A DNA stretch of 64,000 nt from an uncultured Christensenellaceae bacterium (GTDB taxonomy: Bacteria; Bacillota; Clostridia; Christensenellales; CAG-314), in the NCBI GenBank assembly GCA_910585195.1, contig CAJUCX010000001.1, positions 186,001 through 250,000 of the forward strand, read 5' to 3'. Below are positions 42,464 through 51,651 of this stretch, piece by piece. Each line of letters starts with the position of its first letter. Position 1 is the first letter of the stretch. A program made the position numbers and the translations under genes. The notes under the pieces were generated by a model. The model ran no database searches. It saw only the letters and a program-made list of their open reading frames with translations, and had not been told where the DNA came from.

Positions 42464-43042
42464 AAATAAACTTATATTACGGTTATTTTGCCCGACCCAA
42501 AAATCATTTGCATATGCCCTGCAAGCAAAAATTTAATTATCGATAATTAAAATTTATCACGCAGCGTCTGCATAATGCCAAAAACAGAATAAAACAAGAA
42601 TAAACAACCCGTTTAATACGGGTTGTTTTTGTTATATATAGATTAAATTTTTTTCGTATTGCCTATATATAATAAAGTGAATTATCCGCTTTTATAAAAG
42701 CATAATTGTGAAATTATACAGTCTGTACTTAAAATTAATTTTCGATATATTTATCTTCTTCCCTCTTCCTTTAAGTCTAATATCCTACCTTAAATAGGAA
42801 CATCGGTATTTTATAAAGTTTAATCTGAAATGAAAACTCTATGCTCGTGTACACAGAAAAATATTTTTGAATAAAACTTTCATTTTTTGCCAACACATAT
42901 GACAGACAAAATTTGTCGATAATCGTTATCGTATTTTGACGAACATTATGGCAAGTTCATCAACTTGTATTACCGATATGGTATTTGAGACAATTACCTT
43001 ACTACTGATTTGGTAGTATATCAAAACAAGGTAGATGACACT
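42464..43042. other. Intergenic region between fba and XRE regulator
   Basis: 579 bases. It holds a perfect terminator at 42602-42632 (AACAACCCGT/ACGGGTTGTT with TTTTG), a palindrome around AATTATCGATAATT at 42536-42549, and two operator-like inverted repeats, TACCGATATGGTA (42971-42983) and TACTAC/GTAGTA (43000-43018), just upstream of the next gene. No coding region is seen. Confidence 0.6.
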
Positions 43043-43252
43043 ATGAAATTAAAACTTGGTGAGCGACTTAAGGAACTGCGTTTTGAAAACAGGCTGACGC
43101 AAGCAGAAATTGCAAAGGCTTTGGGGCTTAACAGCGTAACGTATTTGAGGTACGAAAAAAGTCAAAGAGAACCGCCGTTGGAACTGCTTATCACTATTGC
43201 AGACTACTATGACGTAACGCTTGACTATTTGTTTGGACGTACAAATTTTTGA
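43043..43252 (+). CDS. Small XRE-family regulator
   Basis: 69 residues, almost only a helix-turn-helix (LGERLKELRFENRLTQAEIA, LNSVTYLRYEKSQREPPLELL, YDVTLDYLFGR). AAGGTAG precedes ATG at 43043; the upstream TTG start was not used. Two ACC(N5)GGT-type inverted repeats upstream suggest autoregulation. No target gene is adjacent. Confidence 0.85.
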   Translation: MKLKLGERLKELRFENRLTQAEIAKALGLNSVTYLRYEKSQREPPLELLITIADYYDVTLDYLFGRTNF

Positions 43253-43292
43253 ATTTTAACGCATAGACAAAGTAAAAAATAAAACGGTTTAT

Positions 43293-43320
43293 TCAGGCAG
43301 CCGTCGGCTGTCTTTTTGTT
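43293..43320 (+). terminator. Terminator of small XRE gene
   Basis: GGCAGCCG/CGGCTGTC hairpin followed by TTTTTGTTG. Confidence 0.75.
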
Positions 43321-43331
43321 GTACCTTTTAT

Positions 43332-43470
43332 TAAAAAAATTTCCGCTAAGTGCATTCTCTTAATTATCGTTTATATATTGAAAGGTGCAAAACTCCGCCG
43401 CGAAATTTTTTTAGGCAGTCGCAGCACTCCGTGCGATTAGGCTTTCAAATAAGTACCTTATTTGAAAGCC
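43332..43470 (-). repeat. Dispersed intergenic repeat, copy C (long form, inverted)
   Basis: On the minus strand: GGCTTTCAAATAAGG/TACTTATTTGAAAGCC hairpin, AATCGCACGGAGTGCTGCG, AAAAAAATTTCGCGGCG, variable stretch, TGCACTTAGCGGAAATTTTTTT. Very similar to copy B but in the opposite orientation. The hairpin AAAGCGAGTAA/TTACTCGCTTT at 43493-43521 to its right is a separate terminator-like stem. Confidence 0.85.
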
Positions 43471-43551
43471 TAGAACTTTTACAAAGTATAATTAAAGCGA
43501 GTAAAAATTACTCGCTTTAATAATGTTTTATTACTTTATATTTTGAAAAAG

Positions 43552-43690
43552 TTTCGTTTCAAAAACTTGCTACTTAAAACAGGTTTGCAATAGGCATTGC
43601 ACCTAAGACCCAAAAACTTTCTCGCCTGAAATTTAGATATTATTATATAAAACTTGTTTTGCAATATCCTTTTTGCGGAAATTTTTTTGC
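43552..43690 (+). repeat. Dispersed intergenic repeat, copy D (diverged)
   Basis: Short TTTTGAAA/TTTCAAAA hairpin, GGTTTGCAATAGGCATTGCACC (as in copy G), CAAAAACTTTCTCGCC, variable stretch, TTTTTGCGGAAATTTTTTTG. It ends one base before the cyuA-like stop codon, as copy A ends next to the J-like stop. Confidence 0.6.
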
Positions 43691-45016
43691 TCAGTCTTCA
43701 CAAAAAGAACGCCCGTTGTCTTCTTCCAACATAATGTCCAAAATTTCAACGTCGGTGGTACGCATACCTTCCGCAGCCATTCTGCCGACAGACTTAATAG
43801 TGTCGTCAACCGATTTTTTGAGTATACCGGTGTCAGGCTCGTAAGTTTTGCTGTTCATCGCGATGTTGTGTCCCATTATGCCGCCGTCAAGCGCAGACGC
43901 GATTTTTGCAGCGCAGCTTGCTTTTGCGCCGTCGCAGACAATACCCGATGTATTTGCCAAAGAGTTTTGAATTGCCATACAGATTTGGCTGGTGCTGCCG
44001 CCCTTCATAAAGGTAAGAGCCGCGCCTATCGAAGTTCCGCTCGAAACCGCAGCACAGAATGCCGACATACGGCCTACGTGCGCCTTTTGATATATCGTCA
44101 TAAGGTTTGAAAGCACGAGCGCCCTGTAAAGCGTTTCTTCATCGATATGGTTTTCTCTTGCATAAACAACCAACGGTATGCTGGAAGTTATGCCCTGATT
44201 GCCGCTGCCGCTGTTTGTAATAACGGGCAAAATGCAACCGCACATACGCGCCTCGCTGCCTGCCGCGGTGTAAGCCTTCATTTTGCTGTTGATTCCGTCG
44301 CCGTTGGCAGCCAAAATAGTAGGACCTATCGCAACGCCGTAGTTACCGGTCATACCCTCGTTTGAAATTGCGGTGTTATACTTGATTTGTCTTGAAATCG
44401 TGTCTCTAATATCATCTATATTGACGGTCTTTGCAAATTCGACAATATCGGCAACGTTAAGTATGTCCCTGTCTGTCATTACACCGTAATATTTGCCTTT
44501 GCCGCTTGAAGCGTCGGACTCGCTTTGCTGAATGTGTATATTTTTGCCGTTTTTCTCTATGCAAACGATATTGTTGTGCAAGTCGCGAATTTCAACCATA
44601 CTGCTTGAATTGCCTTTATAGCAGTGCATTTTTATATGAAGAGTATGCGTAGTCTTTAACAATTTTACTTCGCAATAATCGGTATCGACAAGTTCCTTCG
44701 TCCTTTTTATGGCTTCCGGCGGAACGTCGTGAAGCACTTCCAAAGCCATATCAGCATCGCCGCCCAAAACGCCTACGATTGCCGCAGCGTTAATTCCGAA
44801 CAAATTGCCTGAGTTAGGCACAATAACGCCTTTTACGTTTTTTACGATATTGCCGCTGCACTCCGCAACGATTTTTTCAGGCTCGCAACCCAAAACCTGT
44901 CTTGCTTTTGCTGCAGCGTATGCAAGCGCAATCGGCTCCGTACAACCCAGCGCAGGAACAAGTTCCTCTTTCAAAATATTGACGTAATTTTGATACTCTT
45001 CTTTACTCAGTGCCAT
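43691..45016 (-). CDS. L-cysteine desulfidase, CyuA/UPF0597 type
   Basis: 441 residues. The family releases sulfide, ammonia and pyruvate from cysteine with an iron-sulfur cluster related to serine dehydratase. Signature ALGCTEPIALAYAAA near residue 23; further cysteines lie in MCGCILPVITNSGSGNQG near 255 and CDGAKASCAAKI near 360. GAGGCG precedes the ATG. The gene stands alone, convergent with the small XRE gene. Confidence 0.92.
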   Translation of the reverse strand: MALSKEEYQNYVNILKEELVPALGCTEPIALAYAAAKARQVLGCEPEKIVAECSGNIVKNVKGVIVPNSGNLFGINAAAIVGVLGGDADMALEVLHDVPPEAIKRTKELVDTDYCEVKLLKTTHTLHIKMHCYKGNSSSMVEIRDLHNNIVCIEKNGKNIHIQQSESDASSGKGKYYGVMTDRDILNVADIVEFAKTVNIDDIRDTISRQIKYNTAISNEGMTGNYGVAIGPTILAANGDGINSKMKAYTAAGSEARMCGCILPVITNSGSGNQGITSSIPLVVYARENHIDEETLYRALVLSNLMTIYQKAHVGRMSAFCAAVSSGTSIGAALTFMKGGSTSQICMAIQNSLANTSGIVCDGAKASCAAKIASALDGGIMGHNIAMNSKTYEPDTGILKKSVDDTIKSVGRMAAEGMRTTDVEILDIMLEEDNGRSFCED

Positions 45017-45441
45017 AATCTTTCGCCTCTTTATAAATTTTTGCGAATAAGGTCATTTCTTTAACAAAAAACCGTACGCTTTCCACATTAAATCTGCTTG
45101 CAATTATCTTAACATTTTTCAAAGTATTTTACAAGTACTTTATTAAACTTTTTATGCCTATTGTTCAAACGGCAACGGTCGCGCTTTTCGGCTGATTTTT
45201 TAATTCCCTCGAAATGAATTTTGATAATAATGCGTAAACTGCAACAAAAAATCCGCTCTTTATATATATTGCAAAACCGCAAAAATGTTTCATACGGCAC
45301 AAAACAAAAATAAATGCAGAATTTGTCAAAAATTTTATATAAAACAGTTGACAAACGGTACATATAACATATAATTGTCTTGTTTAGCAAAAATAAACTT
45401 TAAGTTTAGTAATACTAAACTTTTAACTTTGGGAGCGTATT
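45017..45441 (+). promoter_or_regulatory. Promoter and operator region of the pot operon
   Basis: TTGACA (45348-45353), 16-base spacer, TATAAT (45370-45375). A perfect 21-base palindrome with arms AAGTTTAGTA/TACTAAACTT lies at 45402-45422, just after the expected transcription start, with a further half site GTTTAGCA at 45382. The cupin-XRE protein encoded next is the likely binder. The rest of the 425 bases holds no gene. Confidence 0.75.
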
Positions 45442-45975
45442 ATGCAAATAGGAACCAAAATAAGGCTGTTACGTCTTAAACACAACCTTACTCAGGAAGA
45501 ACTTGCCGACAGGTGCGAACTGTCAAAAAGTTTTATTTCTCAGTTGGAAAACGACTATACAAGCCCGTCAATCGTTACGCTGGAAGACATTGTTTCGGCA
45601 TTGGGAACGACGCTTAAACAGTTTTTCAGCGATATGGACGACGAAAAAATAGTGTTTACCGACAACGACTATTGCCAAAGACAGGACGAAGAGTCGACGA
45701 TAACCTGGCTTATAACAAACAGTCAAAAAAACGAAATGGAGCCCATTTTGGTTGAACTTAAACCAAACGGAACTACCGACAGCGATATGCCGCACGAAGG
45801 CGAAGAGTTCGGTTACGTCTTGGATGGAGAATTGCAGCTGGTGATAGGCGACAGAACTCTTGTCTGCAAAAAAGGCGACAGTTTTTATTTTACCGCGGAC
45901 GAAGTGCATTACATAAAAAACGCATCTAAAGAAAACACAAAATTTATTTGGGTATCGAGCCCGCCTAATTTTTAA
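45442..45975 (+). CDS. XRE-cupin regulator of the pot operon (PuuR-like)
   Basis: 177 residues: helix-turn-helix at about 5-60 (LRLKHNLTQEELADRCELSK, FISQLENDYTSPSIVTLEDI) and a cupin domain at about 100-175 (HEGEEFGYVLDGELQLVIGD, KKGDSFYFTADEVHY). Such proteins sense a small ligand, in this context probably a polyamine. GGGAG lies before the ATG. It is the first gene of the operon, 14 bases before potA, with a palindromic operator upstream. Confidence 0.9.
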   Translation: MQIGTKIRLLRLKHNLTQEELADRCELSKSFISQLENDYTSPSIVTLEDIVSALGTTLKQFFSDMDDEKIVFTDNDYCQRQDEESTITWLITNSQKNEMEPILVELKPNGTTDSDMPHEGEEFGYVLDGELQLVIGDRTLVCKKGDSFYFTADEVHYIKNASKENTKFIWVSSPPNF

Positions 45976-45989
45976 TCAGGAGCACATAA

Positions 45990-47486
45990 ATGAGCGAAAA
46001 AATTATTCAATTTATCGGCGTATCAAAAGCATACGACAAGACCCTTGCGGTAGAAGACGTAAACTTTTACGTCAACAAGGGAGAATTTATAACGTTTTTG
46101 GGTCCGTCGGGCTGCGGCAAGACCACTACTTTGCGTATGATTGCAGGTTTTGAAATGCCTACATCCGGACAAATTCTTTTGGACGGCAAAGACATAACCA
46201 ACGTGCCGCCGCACAAAAGACCTATAAACACTGTTTTTCAAAGATACGCGCTTTTCCCTCACTTGTCCGTATACGACAATATCGCATTCGGACTGAAACT
46301 CAAAAAAATTAAAGTCGTATTAGAAAATAAAAACGGCGAGAGAATCGAAAAATACGAAAAACTCACACGCGGTGAAATTAAAGAAAAAGTAACCAACGCG
46401 CTTAAAATAGTAGACCTCGAAGGTTTCGAGGACAGAAACATAACGACTTTGTCAGGCGGACAACAGCAGCGTATAGCCATTGCGCGCGCAATCGTAAACG
46501 AACCTGAAATTCTGTTGCTGGACGAACCGCTCGGCGCGCTTGACCTTAAAATGCGCAAGGAAATGCAGTTGGAACTTAAAGAAATGCACAGAAAACTGGG
46601 CATTACCTTTATATACGTTACGCACGACCAAGAAGAAGCCTTGACGATGAGCGACACCGTAATCGTAATGAAAGACGGTATGATACAGCAAATCGGCACC
46701 CCTATGGATATTTACAACGAGCCGAAAAACGTATTCGTTGCCGACTTTATAGGAGAAAGCAACATACTTTCCGGCGTAATGACGGACAAGTTTAAGGTAA
46801 AATTTGCGGGACACGTATTCGATTGCGTCGACGACTTTGCCAAAAACGAATACGTCGACGTAGTAGTCCGCCCCGAAGATATCGATATGGTAGAAAAAGA
46901 CCAAGGTGACGTAAACGGAAAGGTAATAAGCAGCATATTTAAGGGTATTCACTATGAAATGACGGTCATCGCGGGCAAAAACGAGTTTGTTATACAGAAC
47001 ACAGACGAAAGAAAAGTTGGAGAAACGATAGGCTTAAAAATAGGCCCCGAAGACATACACATAATGGCAAAAGAATTTACAATCAACCGTTACGACGGAT
47101 ATATCACCAAAAAGAACACCGTCGTATTCGGCGACGGAGAGTACGAAGCCGACGTTACGCAACTTTATCCAAACTCGCATATCGACGAAGAAGGCTATCT
47201 CATAACAGACGACGGCAAGCAAATCGACCTGACGGACGCAGACGTCTCGGTAGAAGTAGGTCTTAAATGTATAGACATAGACGACAACGTCGAAGAAGCA
47301 AACGCCGTAGGCAAGATAATTTCCATAATTTATAAAGGCGACCACTATCAGATAATCGTAAGAACGGAAAACGAAGAAGACTACGTTGCCGATACGGAAT
47401 ATTTGTGGAACGAAAACGATATGGTAGGCATAAAAATTGCCGCAAAAGACATAAAACTTTCGTTAAAGACGGAGGCGCAAAAATGA
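45990..47486 (+). CDS. potA: Spermidine/putrescine ABC transporter ATPase with tandem TOBE-like tail
   Basis: 498 residues against a usual 350-380. ATPase domain: FLGPSGCGKTTTLRMIAGF near 37, Q-loop FQRYALFPHLSV near 82, signature LSGGQQQRIAIARA near 155, Walker B LLLDEPLGALDLK near 177. A charged insert at about 110-130 (ENKNGERIEKYEKL) follows the Q-loop. After residue 250 come two TOBE-like units, one near 310 (GKVISSIFKGIHYEMTV) and a second near 437 (GKIISIIYKGDHYQIIV), which explains the extra length. It powers PotBC. The stop overlaps the potB start. Confidence 0.95.
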   Translation: MSEKIIQFIGVSKAYDKTLAVEDVNFYVNKGEFITFLGPSGCGKTTTLRMIAGFEMPTSGQILLDGKDITNVPPHKRPINTVFQRYALFPHLSVYDNIAFGLKLKKIKVVLENKNGERIEKYEKLTRGEIKEKVTNALKIVDLEGFEDRNITTLSGGQQQRIAIARAIVNEPEILLLDEPLGALDLKMRKEMQLELKEMHRKLGITFIYVTHDQEEALTMSDTVIVMKDGMIQQIGTPMDIYNEPKNVFVADFIGESNILSGVMTDKFKVKFAGHVFDCVDDFAKNEYVDVVVRPEDIDMVEKDQGDVNGKVISSIFKGIHYEMTVIAGKNEFVIQNTDERKVGETIGLKIGPEDIHIMAKEFTINRYDGYITKKNTVVFGDGEYEADVTQLYPNSHIDEEGYLITDDGKQIDLTDADVSVEVGLKCIDIDDNVEEANAVGKIISIIYKGDHYQIIVRTENEEDYVADTEYLWNENDMVGIKIAAKDIKLSLKTEAQK

Positions 47487-48286
47487 AATTTCACTTTTCG
47501 CGGAAACAGCTGATAATCCCCTACGGATTGTTTTTGGCGTTGTTTGTAGTTTTGCCGCTGCTGTTTATTGTTTATTATGCCTTTACAGACGGTTCGACAG
47601 GCGCTTTCACTTTAAGCAACTTCGGCAAATTTCTCACAAGCGGCACGTCATTGTCGACGCTGCTGCTAAGCGTAGGCGTTGCAATACTTACTACACTTTT
47701 TTGTCTGCTTATCGCGTACCCAATCGCATACGTATTGGCGCGTAGCAAAATGAAAAAGAAAACCGTTTTGCTTATGCTTTTCGTATTGCCTATGTGGATA
47801 AACTTCGTATTGCGCATAAACGCGCTGCGCGAGTTTTTGGACCTTATCGGCTTGTTGGGCAACGCAAATTTGTTTAATACGGTGTTGGGTATGATATACG
47901 ACTTTTTGCCGTTTATGATACTGCCTCTTTATACTACTTTAATAAAAATGGACAAAAATCTTTTGGAGGCGTCGTCGGACTTAGGCGGAAACGCATTTAC
48001 CACCTTTATAAAAGTTACCTTGCCTATGTCTATGCAAGGCATAATTTCCGGCATAACGATGGTGTTTATGCCTACAATGACAAACTACGTAATAAGCGAT
48101 ACTTTGGGTTTGGGACACGTAACGATAATAGGTAAACTTATAGAAGACTGCTTTGGCGCGAGAGCAGACTGGAATCTCGGCTCTGCCATAGCGCTGATAC
48201 TTTTGGTAATAATTTTTGCAACAATGGTGTTTACCGGCGGATTTAAGGACGACGAAGCAGGCGCAAGAGGTGCGGGACTATGGTAA
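47483..48286 (+). CDS. potB: Spermidine/putrescine ABC transporter permease PotB
   Basis: 267 residues with six membrane helices and the ABC permease EAA-like loop EASSDLGGNAFTTFIKVTLP near 168. I chose the ATG at 47483, which follows GGAGG and overlaps the potA stop (ATGA). It overlaps potC by seven bases. Confidence 0.94.
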   Translation: MKFHFSRKQLIIPYGLFLALFVVLPLLFIVYYAFTDGSTGAFTLSNFGKFLTSGTSLSTLLLSVGVAILTTLFCLLIAYPIAYVLARSKMKKKTVLLMLFVLPMWINFVLRINALREFLDLIGLLGNANLFNTVLGMIYDFLPFMILPLYTTLIKMDKNLLEASSDLGGNAFTTFIKVTLPMSMQGIISGITMVFMPTMTNYVISDTLGLGHVTIIGKLIEDCFGARADWNLGSAIALILLVIIFATMVFTGGFKDDEAGARGAGLW

Positions 48287-49068
48287 AAAAACTCATAAAA
48301 GGCGGTATACTCGCAATAGGACTGTTGTTTATATACACCCCTATACTTTTGCTTGTGGTATATTCATTTACCCCTGCGATAACTATGGGCGCGTGGGAAG
48401 GTTTTTCTTTCGCGCTGTACTCGCAACTTTTCAATAATGCGGAAATTATGGGCATAGTCGGCGATACGATAGTTCTTGCAGTTGTTGCAAGTTCGATTTC
48501 CACTGTATTAGGTACGCTTGGCGCAATAGGCATATATTACTCCAAACGCAAAGCCGCAACAGCCGTAAACGTTATGTCGCACATACCGATAATAAATGCC
48601 GAGATAGTAACGGCGGTCGCACTTGCATTATTCTTTATGCTGATTGCACCAAACACTTACTTCTCTTTGATTATAGCGCACGTGGTAATTACCGTTCCTT
48701 TCGTCGTGCTATCCATAAAACCGAAACTTCAACAAATGGACGGCAATATTTATGAAGCGGCGCTTGACCTGGGAGCAACCCCTACCAAAGCATTGTTTAA
48801 GGTAGTTTTGCCGGAAATTTTACCGGGCATACTTTCTGGTTTTATGTTGGCAATCACCCTGTCGCTTGACGACTATATTGTAACGGCATTTACAAAGCCC
48901 GACAATTTCGAGACCATAAGCACCTACGTATACAATGCAATTAAGGTACCTCAGCACTCGGCGCTGCCGCAATTACGAGCGCTGTCTGCAATAATATTCG
49001 TGCTTATCATCGTTGCGGTAATTTTGCTTAACGTCGCAGGAAGAAAGAAAAAGGAAAAGACAAAATGA
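48280..49068 (+). CDS. potC: Spermidine/putrescine ABC transporter permease PotC
   Basis: 262 residues, six membrane helices, permease loop YEAALDLGATPTKALFKVVLP near 164. Second half of the transport channel with PotB. It overlaps potB at its start and potD at its end (ATGA). Confidence 0.94.
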   Translation: MVKKLIKGGILAIGLLFIYTPILLLVVYSFTPAITMGAWEGFSFALYSQLFNNAEIMGIVGDTIVLAVVASSISTVLGTLGAIGIYYSKRKAATAVNVMSHIPIINAEIVTAVALALFFMLIAPNTYFSLIIAHVVITVPFVVLSIKPKLQQMDGNIYEAALDLGATPTKALFKVVLPEILPGILSGFMLAITLSLDDYIVTAFTKPDNFETISTYVYNAIKVPQHSALPQLRALSAIIFVLIIVAVILLNVAGRKKKEKTK

Positions 49069-50528
49069 AAAAATTTTTTACGTCAATACTAGCAATTATG
49101 CTTTTGCTTTCGGCTTTCTGTCTGTCGGCGTGCGGAGGCAGCGGGCAGGAAGTTTTAAGAATTTACAGCAGTGAAGATTATATCGCACAAAACGAAGATA
49201 CCGGCGCAACTATGGCGGACGACTTTGCAGAGTGGTATAACCAAACTTACGGTAAAAATATCCGCGTAGAATACTCTACCTTCGGTACAAACGAAATTAT
49301 GTACAACAGATTGAAGATTGCCCCGGGTTCTTACGACCTTGTCTGCCCGTCAGACTATATGATACAAAAAATGATAAACGAAGATATGGTCGAAGAATAT
49401 TCATCAGAGTTTTTGGACGAAAACAACGAAAATTCGCACTACACCAAAAACGTATCGGGCTATGTAAAAGACTTGTTTGCAAGCAAAACGCTTGACAACG
49501 GAAAAAGTTGGAACAACTATGCCGCAGGTTATATGTGGGGAACTATGGGTTATATTTACAACCCCGACGTTGTAGACCACAACGACATAAAACATTGGGC
49601 TGCTATTTGGCAGCAAAAATACAACAACCAAAGCACACTTAAAGACAGCGTACGCGACACTTACTTTTTGGGGCTTGCATACGTTTACAGAGACGAGTTG
49701 AATACTTGGGCAAACAGTCTTGACAGCGGAAACATTTCGTTTGAAACTTACAACGAAAAAATAACCGAAATATTAAACCGCACCGACGACGAAACTTTAA
49801 GGAAGGTAGAAACCGCTTTGAAAGAAGCAAAAAACAATATCTTCGGTTTTGAGGTAGACAGCGGCAAAAGCGATATGATAACGGGCAAAATAAACATCAA
49901 CTTTGCGTGGAGCGGCGACGCCGTTTTTGCCATAGACGAGGCGGAAGCGCAAGGCGTAGAGCTTTATTACGCCGTGCCCGAAGAAGCAAGCAACGTCTGG
50001 TTTGACGCGTGGGTAATGCCTAAGGGCGCAAACAAGCAACTTGCGGAAGCCTTTGTAAACTACGTCTCTCAGCCGGAAAAAGCCAATGAAAATATGGACT
50101 ATATCGGCTATACTAGCGTAATTGCAGGCGACGAAGTTTTTGACAGAATGATTGATACCTTTGAACTCTCTACCGAGTGGGAAGAGGGATTGCAAGAAGT
50201 CGATTTAAGTTATTTCTTTACCGACTTGTCGGACGGCAGAAGCGCGGTAGTTTATACCGATACGATAGGCAGACAGTTTTCCGCACAGTATCCTGATTTG
50301 CCTACCGTCAGCCGTTGCGTGATAATGAGTTACTTCCCTCGCGACGTAGAGGCAAAAGTCAACGAAATGTGGGAGAACGTCCGCGGCGCGGAATTTCCGT
50401 GGTGGGTGGTAATTTTGATTGTATTGCTTATAGGCGCATTCGCAGCAATAAAATTACTTTCAAAATATCAAGGACGCAAAAAGCCGAAACAATATAACGG
50501 CTATAAAGTTATTTCAAGAGAAAAATAA
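49065..50528 (+). CDS. potD: Polyamine-binding lipoprotein PotD with C-terminal membrane segment
   Basis: 487 residues against about 350 for typical PotD. Lipobox LSAC near residue 23, then VLRIYSSEDYIAQNE, YDLVCPSDYMIQKM near 100, GYMWGTMGYIYNP near 160, NFAWSGDAVFAIDEAEAQG near 278 and YYAVPEEASNVWFDAWVMPK near 302. A second hydrophobic stretch (WWVVILIVLLIGAFAAIKLL, about 447-466) and a basic tail near the C terminus should place both ends at the membrane. Last gene of the operon. Confidence 0.92.
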   Translation: MKKFFTSILAIMLLLSAFCLSACGGSGQEVLRIYSSEDYIAQNEDTGATMADDFAEWYNQTYGKNIRVEYSTFGTNEIMYNRLKIAPGSYDLVCPSDYMIQKMINEDMVEEYSSEFLDENNENSHYTKNVSGYVKDLFASKTLDNGKSWNNYAAGYMWGTMGYIYNPDVVDHNDIKHWAAIWQQKYNNQSTLKDSVRDTYFLGLAYVYRDELNTWANSLDSGNISFETYNEKITEILNRTDDETLRKVETALKEAKNNIFGFEVDSGKSDMITGKININFAWSGDAVFAIDEAEAQGVELYYAVPEEASNVWFDAWVMPKGANKQLAEAFVNYVSQPEKANENMDYIGYTSVIAGDEVFDRMIDTFELSTEWEEGLQEVDLSYFFTDLSDGRSAVVYTDTIGRQFSAQYPDLPTVSRCVIMSYFPRDVEAKVNEMWENVRGAEFPWWVVILIVLLIGAFAAIKLLSKYQGRKKPKQYNGYKVISREK

Positions 50529-50573
50529 TTTCTACAAAAACACTTTTCCCCGTATATTCCATAACGATAAAAT

Positions 50574-50609
50574 AAAAACAGATACCCTTTGCGAGTGTCT
50601 GTTTTGTTA
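50574..50609. terminator. Terminator between potD and the Mrr fusion
   Basis: AAAACAGATAC/GTGTCTGTTTT hairpin with A and T runs on either side, usable by both convergent genes. Confidence 0.75.
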
Positions 50610-50621
50610 TTTAATTATAGT

Positions 50622-51641
50622 TTAGTTTATCTCAATTATTTCAACTTCAAATAATCTTCCGTCTTTGTTAAGTTGATAACTCGCAATTTCACCTTCTTCC
50701 TTACCAATTATCGCTTGCATCAACGGCGAATGCTCTTTAATATATCTAACATTATCACTTGAACGATTTATATTTCCGGTAACTTTTACTATCTCTCCTG
50801 TTATTAAATATTTAATACTAATTATAGAATTTCTATTTACAACATAATTTGTATTTTCAATTATATCATTATAGTCTTCAAATTCCAAATCATCTTTGAT
50901 TTCAACTTCTTTGACTTGGTTCATGATTATTAAATCATTAAGTGTAAGAAGTGTTATATTCATTATTGCAGCTTCTATCTTAGCATTTTCGCTATATCCA
51001 CATAATGAGACAAAAAAACCTCCATCGAAATTGTTAGCTTTCATAGCCCCATACAGCTCTCTTATTGGTGCAGGTCCTATATTTCTATTTTTATGATGTT
51101 TACATTGAACCGCATATCTTTCACCACATTTTTTCAGAACAATATCAATGCCACCATCCCCTGAGCCTTTTGTAACATATGATTCATATCCATTTTTTCT
51201 AAAAACTCCTGCAACTTCGCTTTCAAATTTATACGGACTAAGATTTAACCAAAAATCACGAGTTATTCTTTTTTTATATTCTATATATTCTCTTTTACAA
51301 TGATTGTAGTTAGCAATTCTATCTTCTAATGACTTATCCACATAAATATTTCTTATAGAATTATTACGGTTATATTCATTTATAAAATAATCAGTAGCAA
51401 AAGCATATATAAGAGAACCTGGAAATAGACACCCGCCAAACACTACAAAAAATTCTGTATTAAAAACAATTGCACCTATAAATCCAATAACAATTGCAAT
51501 AATAATGCCAACAATAAAAGACACTAAATAAACATGCTTTTCATTGTCCTTTTGCGCTATGTAATATGCTCTTTTTTGTCTTTCAAGTTCCGCAAAATCA
51601 CTTTCTTTCAAATTAAAATCTTTAAGTTTTGGTTCTTCCAT
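50622..51641 (-). CDS. Membrane Mrr-type nuclease fused to a GreA/GreB C-terminal-like domain
   Basis: 339 residues. Two hydrophobic segments (about 37-60 and 65-84), then a restriction-endonuclease fold of Mrr_cat type: FESEVAGVFRKNGYE near 139, GSGDGGIDI near 159 and the catalytic VQCKHHK near 178. Residues about 271-339 match the FKBP-like C-terminal domain of GreA/GreB (ISIKYLITGE, HSPLMQAIIGKEEGEIASY, FEVEIIEI). I know of no such three-part protein by name. No Shine-Dalgarno sequence is seen, and third positions are visibly more A/T-rich than in rho and potD. No methylase gene is adjacent. A defence role is possible but unproven. Confidence 0.8.
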   Translation of the reverse strand: MEEPKLKDFNLKESDFAELERQKRAYYIAQKDNEKHVYLVSFIVGIIIAIVIGFIGAIVFNTEFFVVFGGCLFPGSLIYAFATDYFINEYNRNNSIRNIYVDKSLEDRIANYNHCKREYIEYKKRITRDFWLNLSPYKFESEVAGVFRKNGYESYVTKGSGDGGIDIVLKKCGERYAVQCKHHKNRNIGPAPIRELYGAMKANNFDGGFFVSLCGYSENAKIEAAIMNITLLTLNDLIIMNQVKEVEIKDDLEFEDYNDIIENTNYVVNRNSIISIKYLITGEIVKVTGNINRSSDNVRYIKEHSPLMQAIIGKEEGEIASYQLNKDGRLFEVEIIEIN

Positions 51642-51651
51642 ATAAAAATTT

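Noticed and set aside
50622..51641. Complete restriction-modification system
   Set aside because: No methyltransferase or specificity gene lies next to the nuclease; the neighbours are potD and rho.
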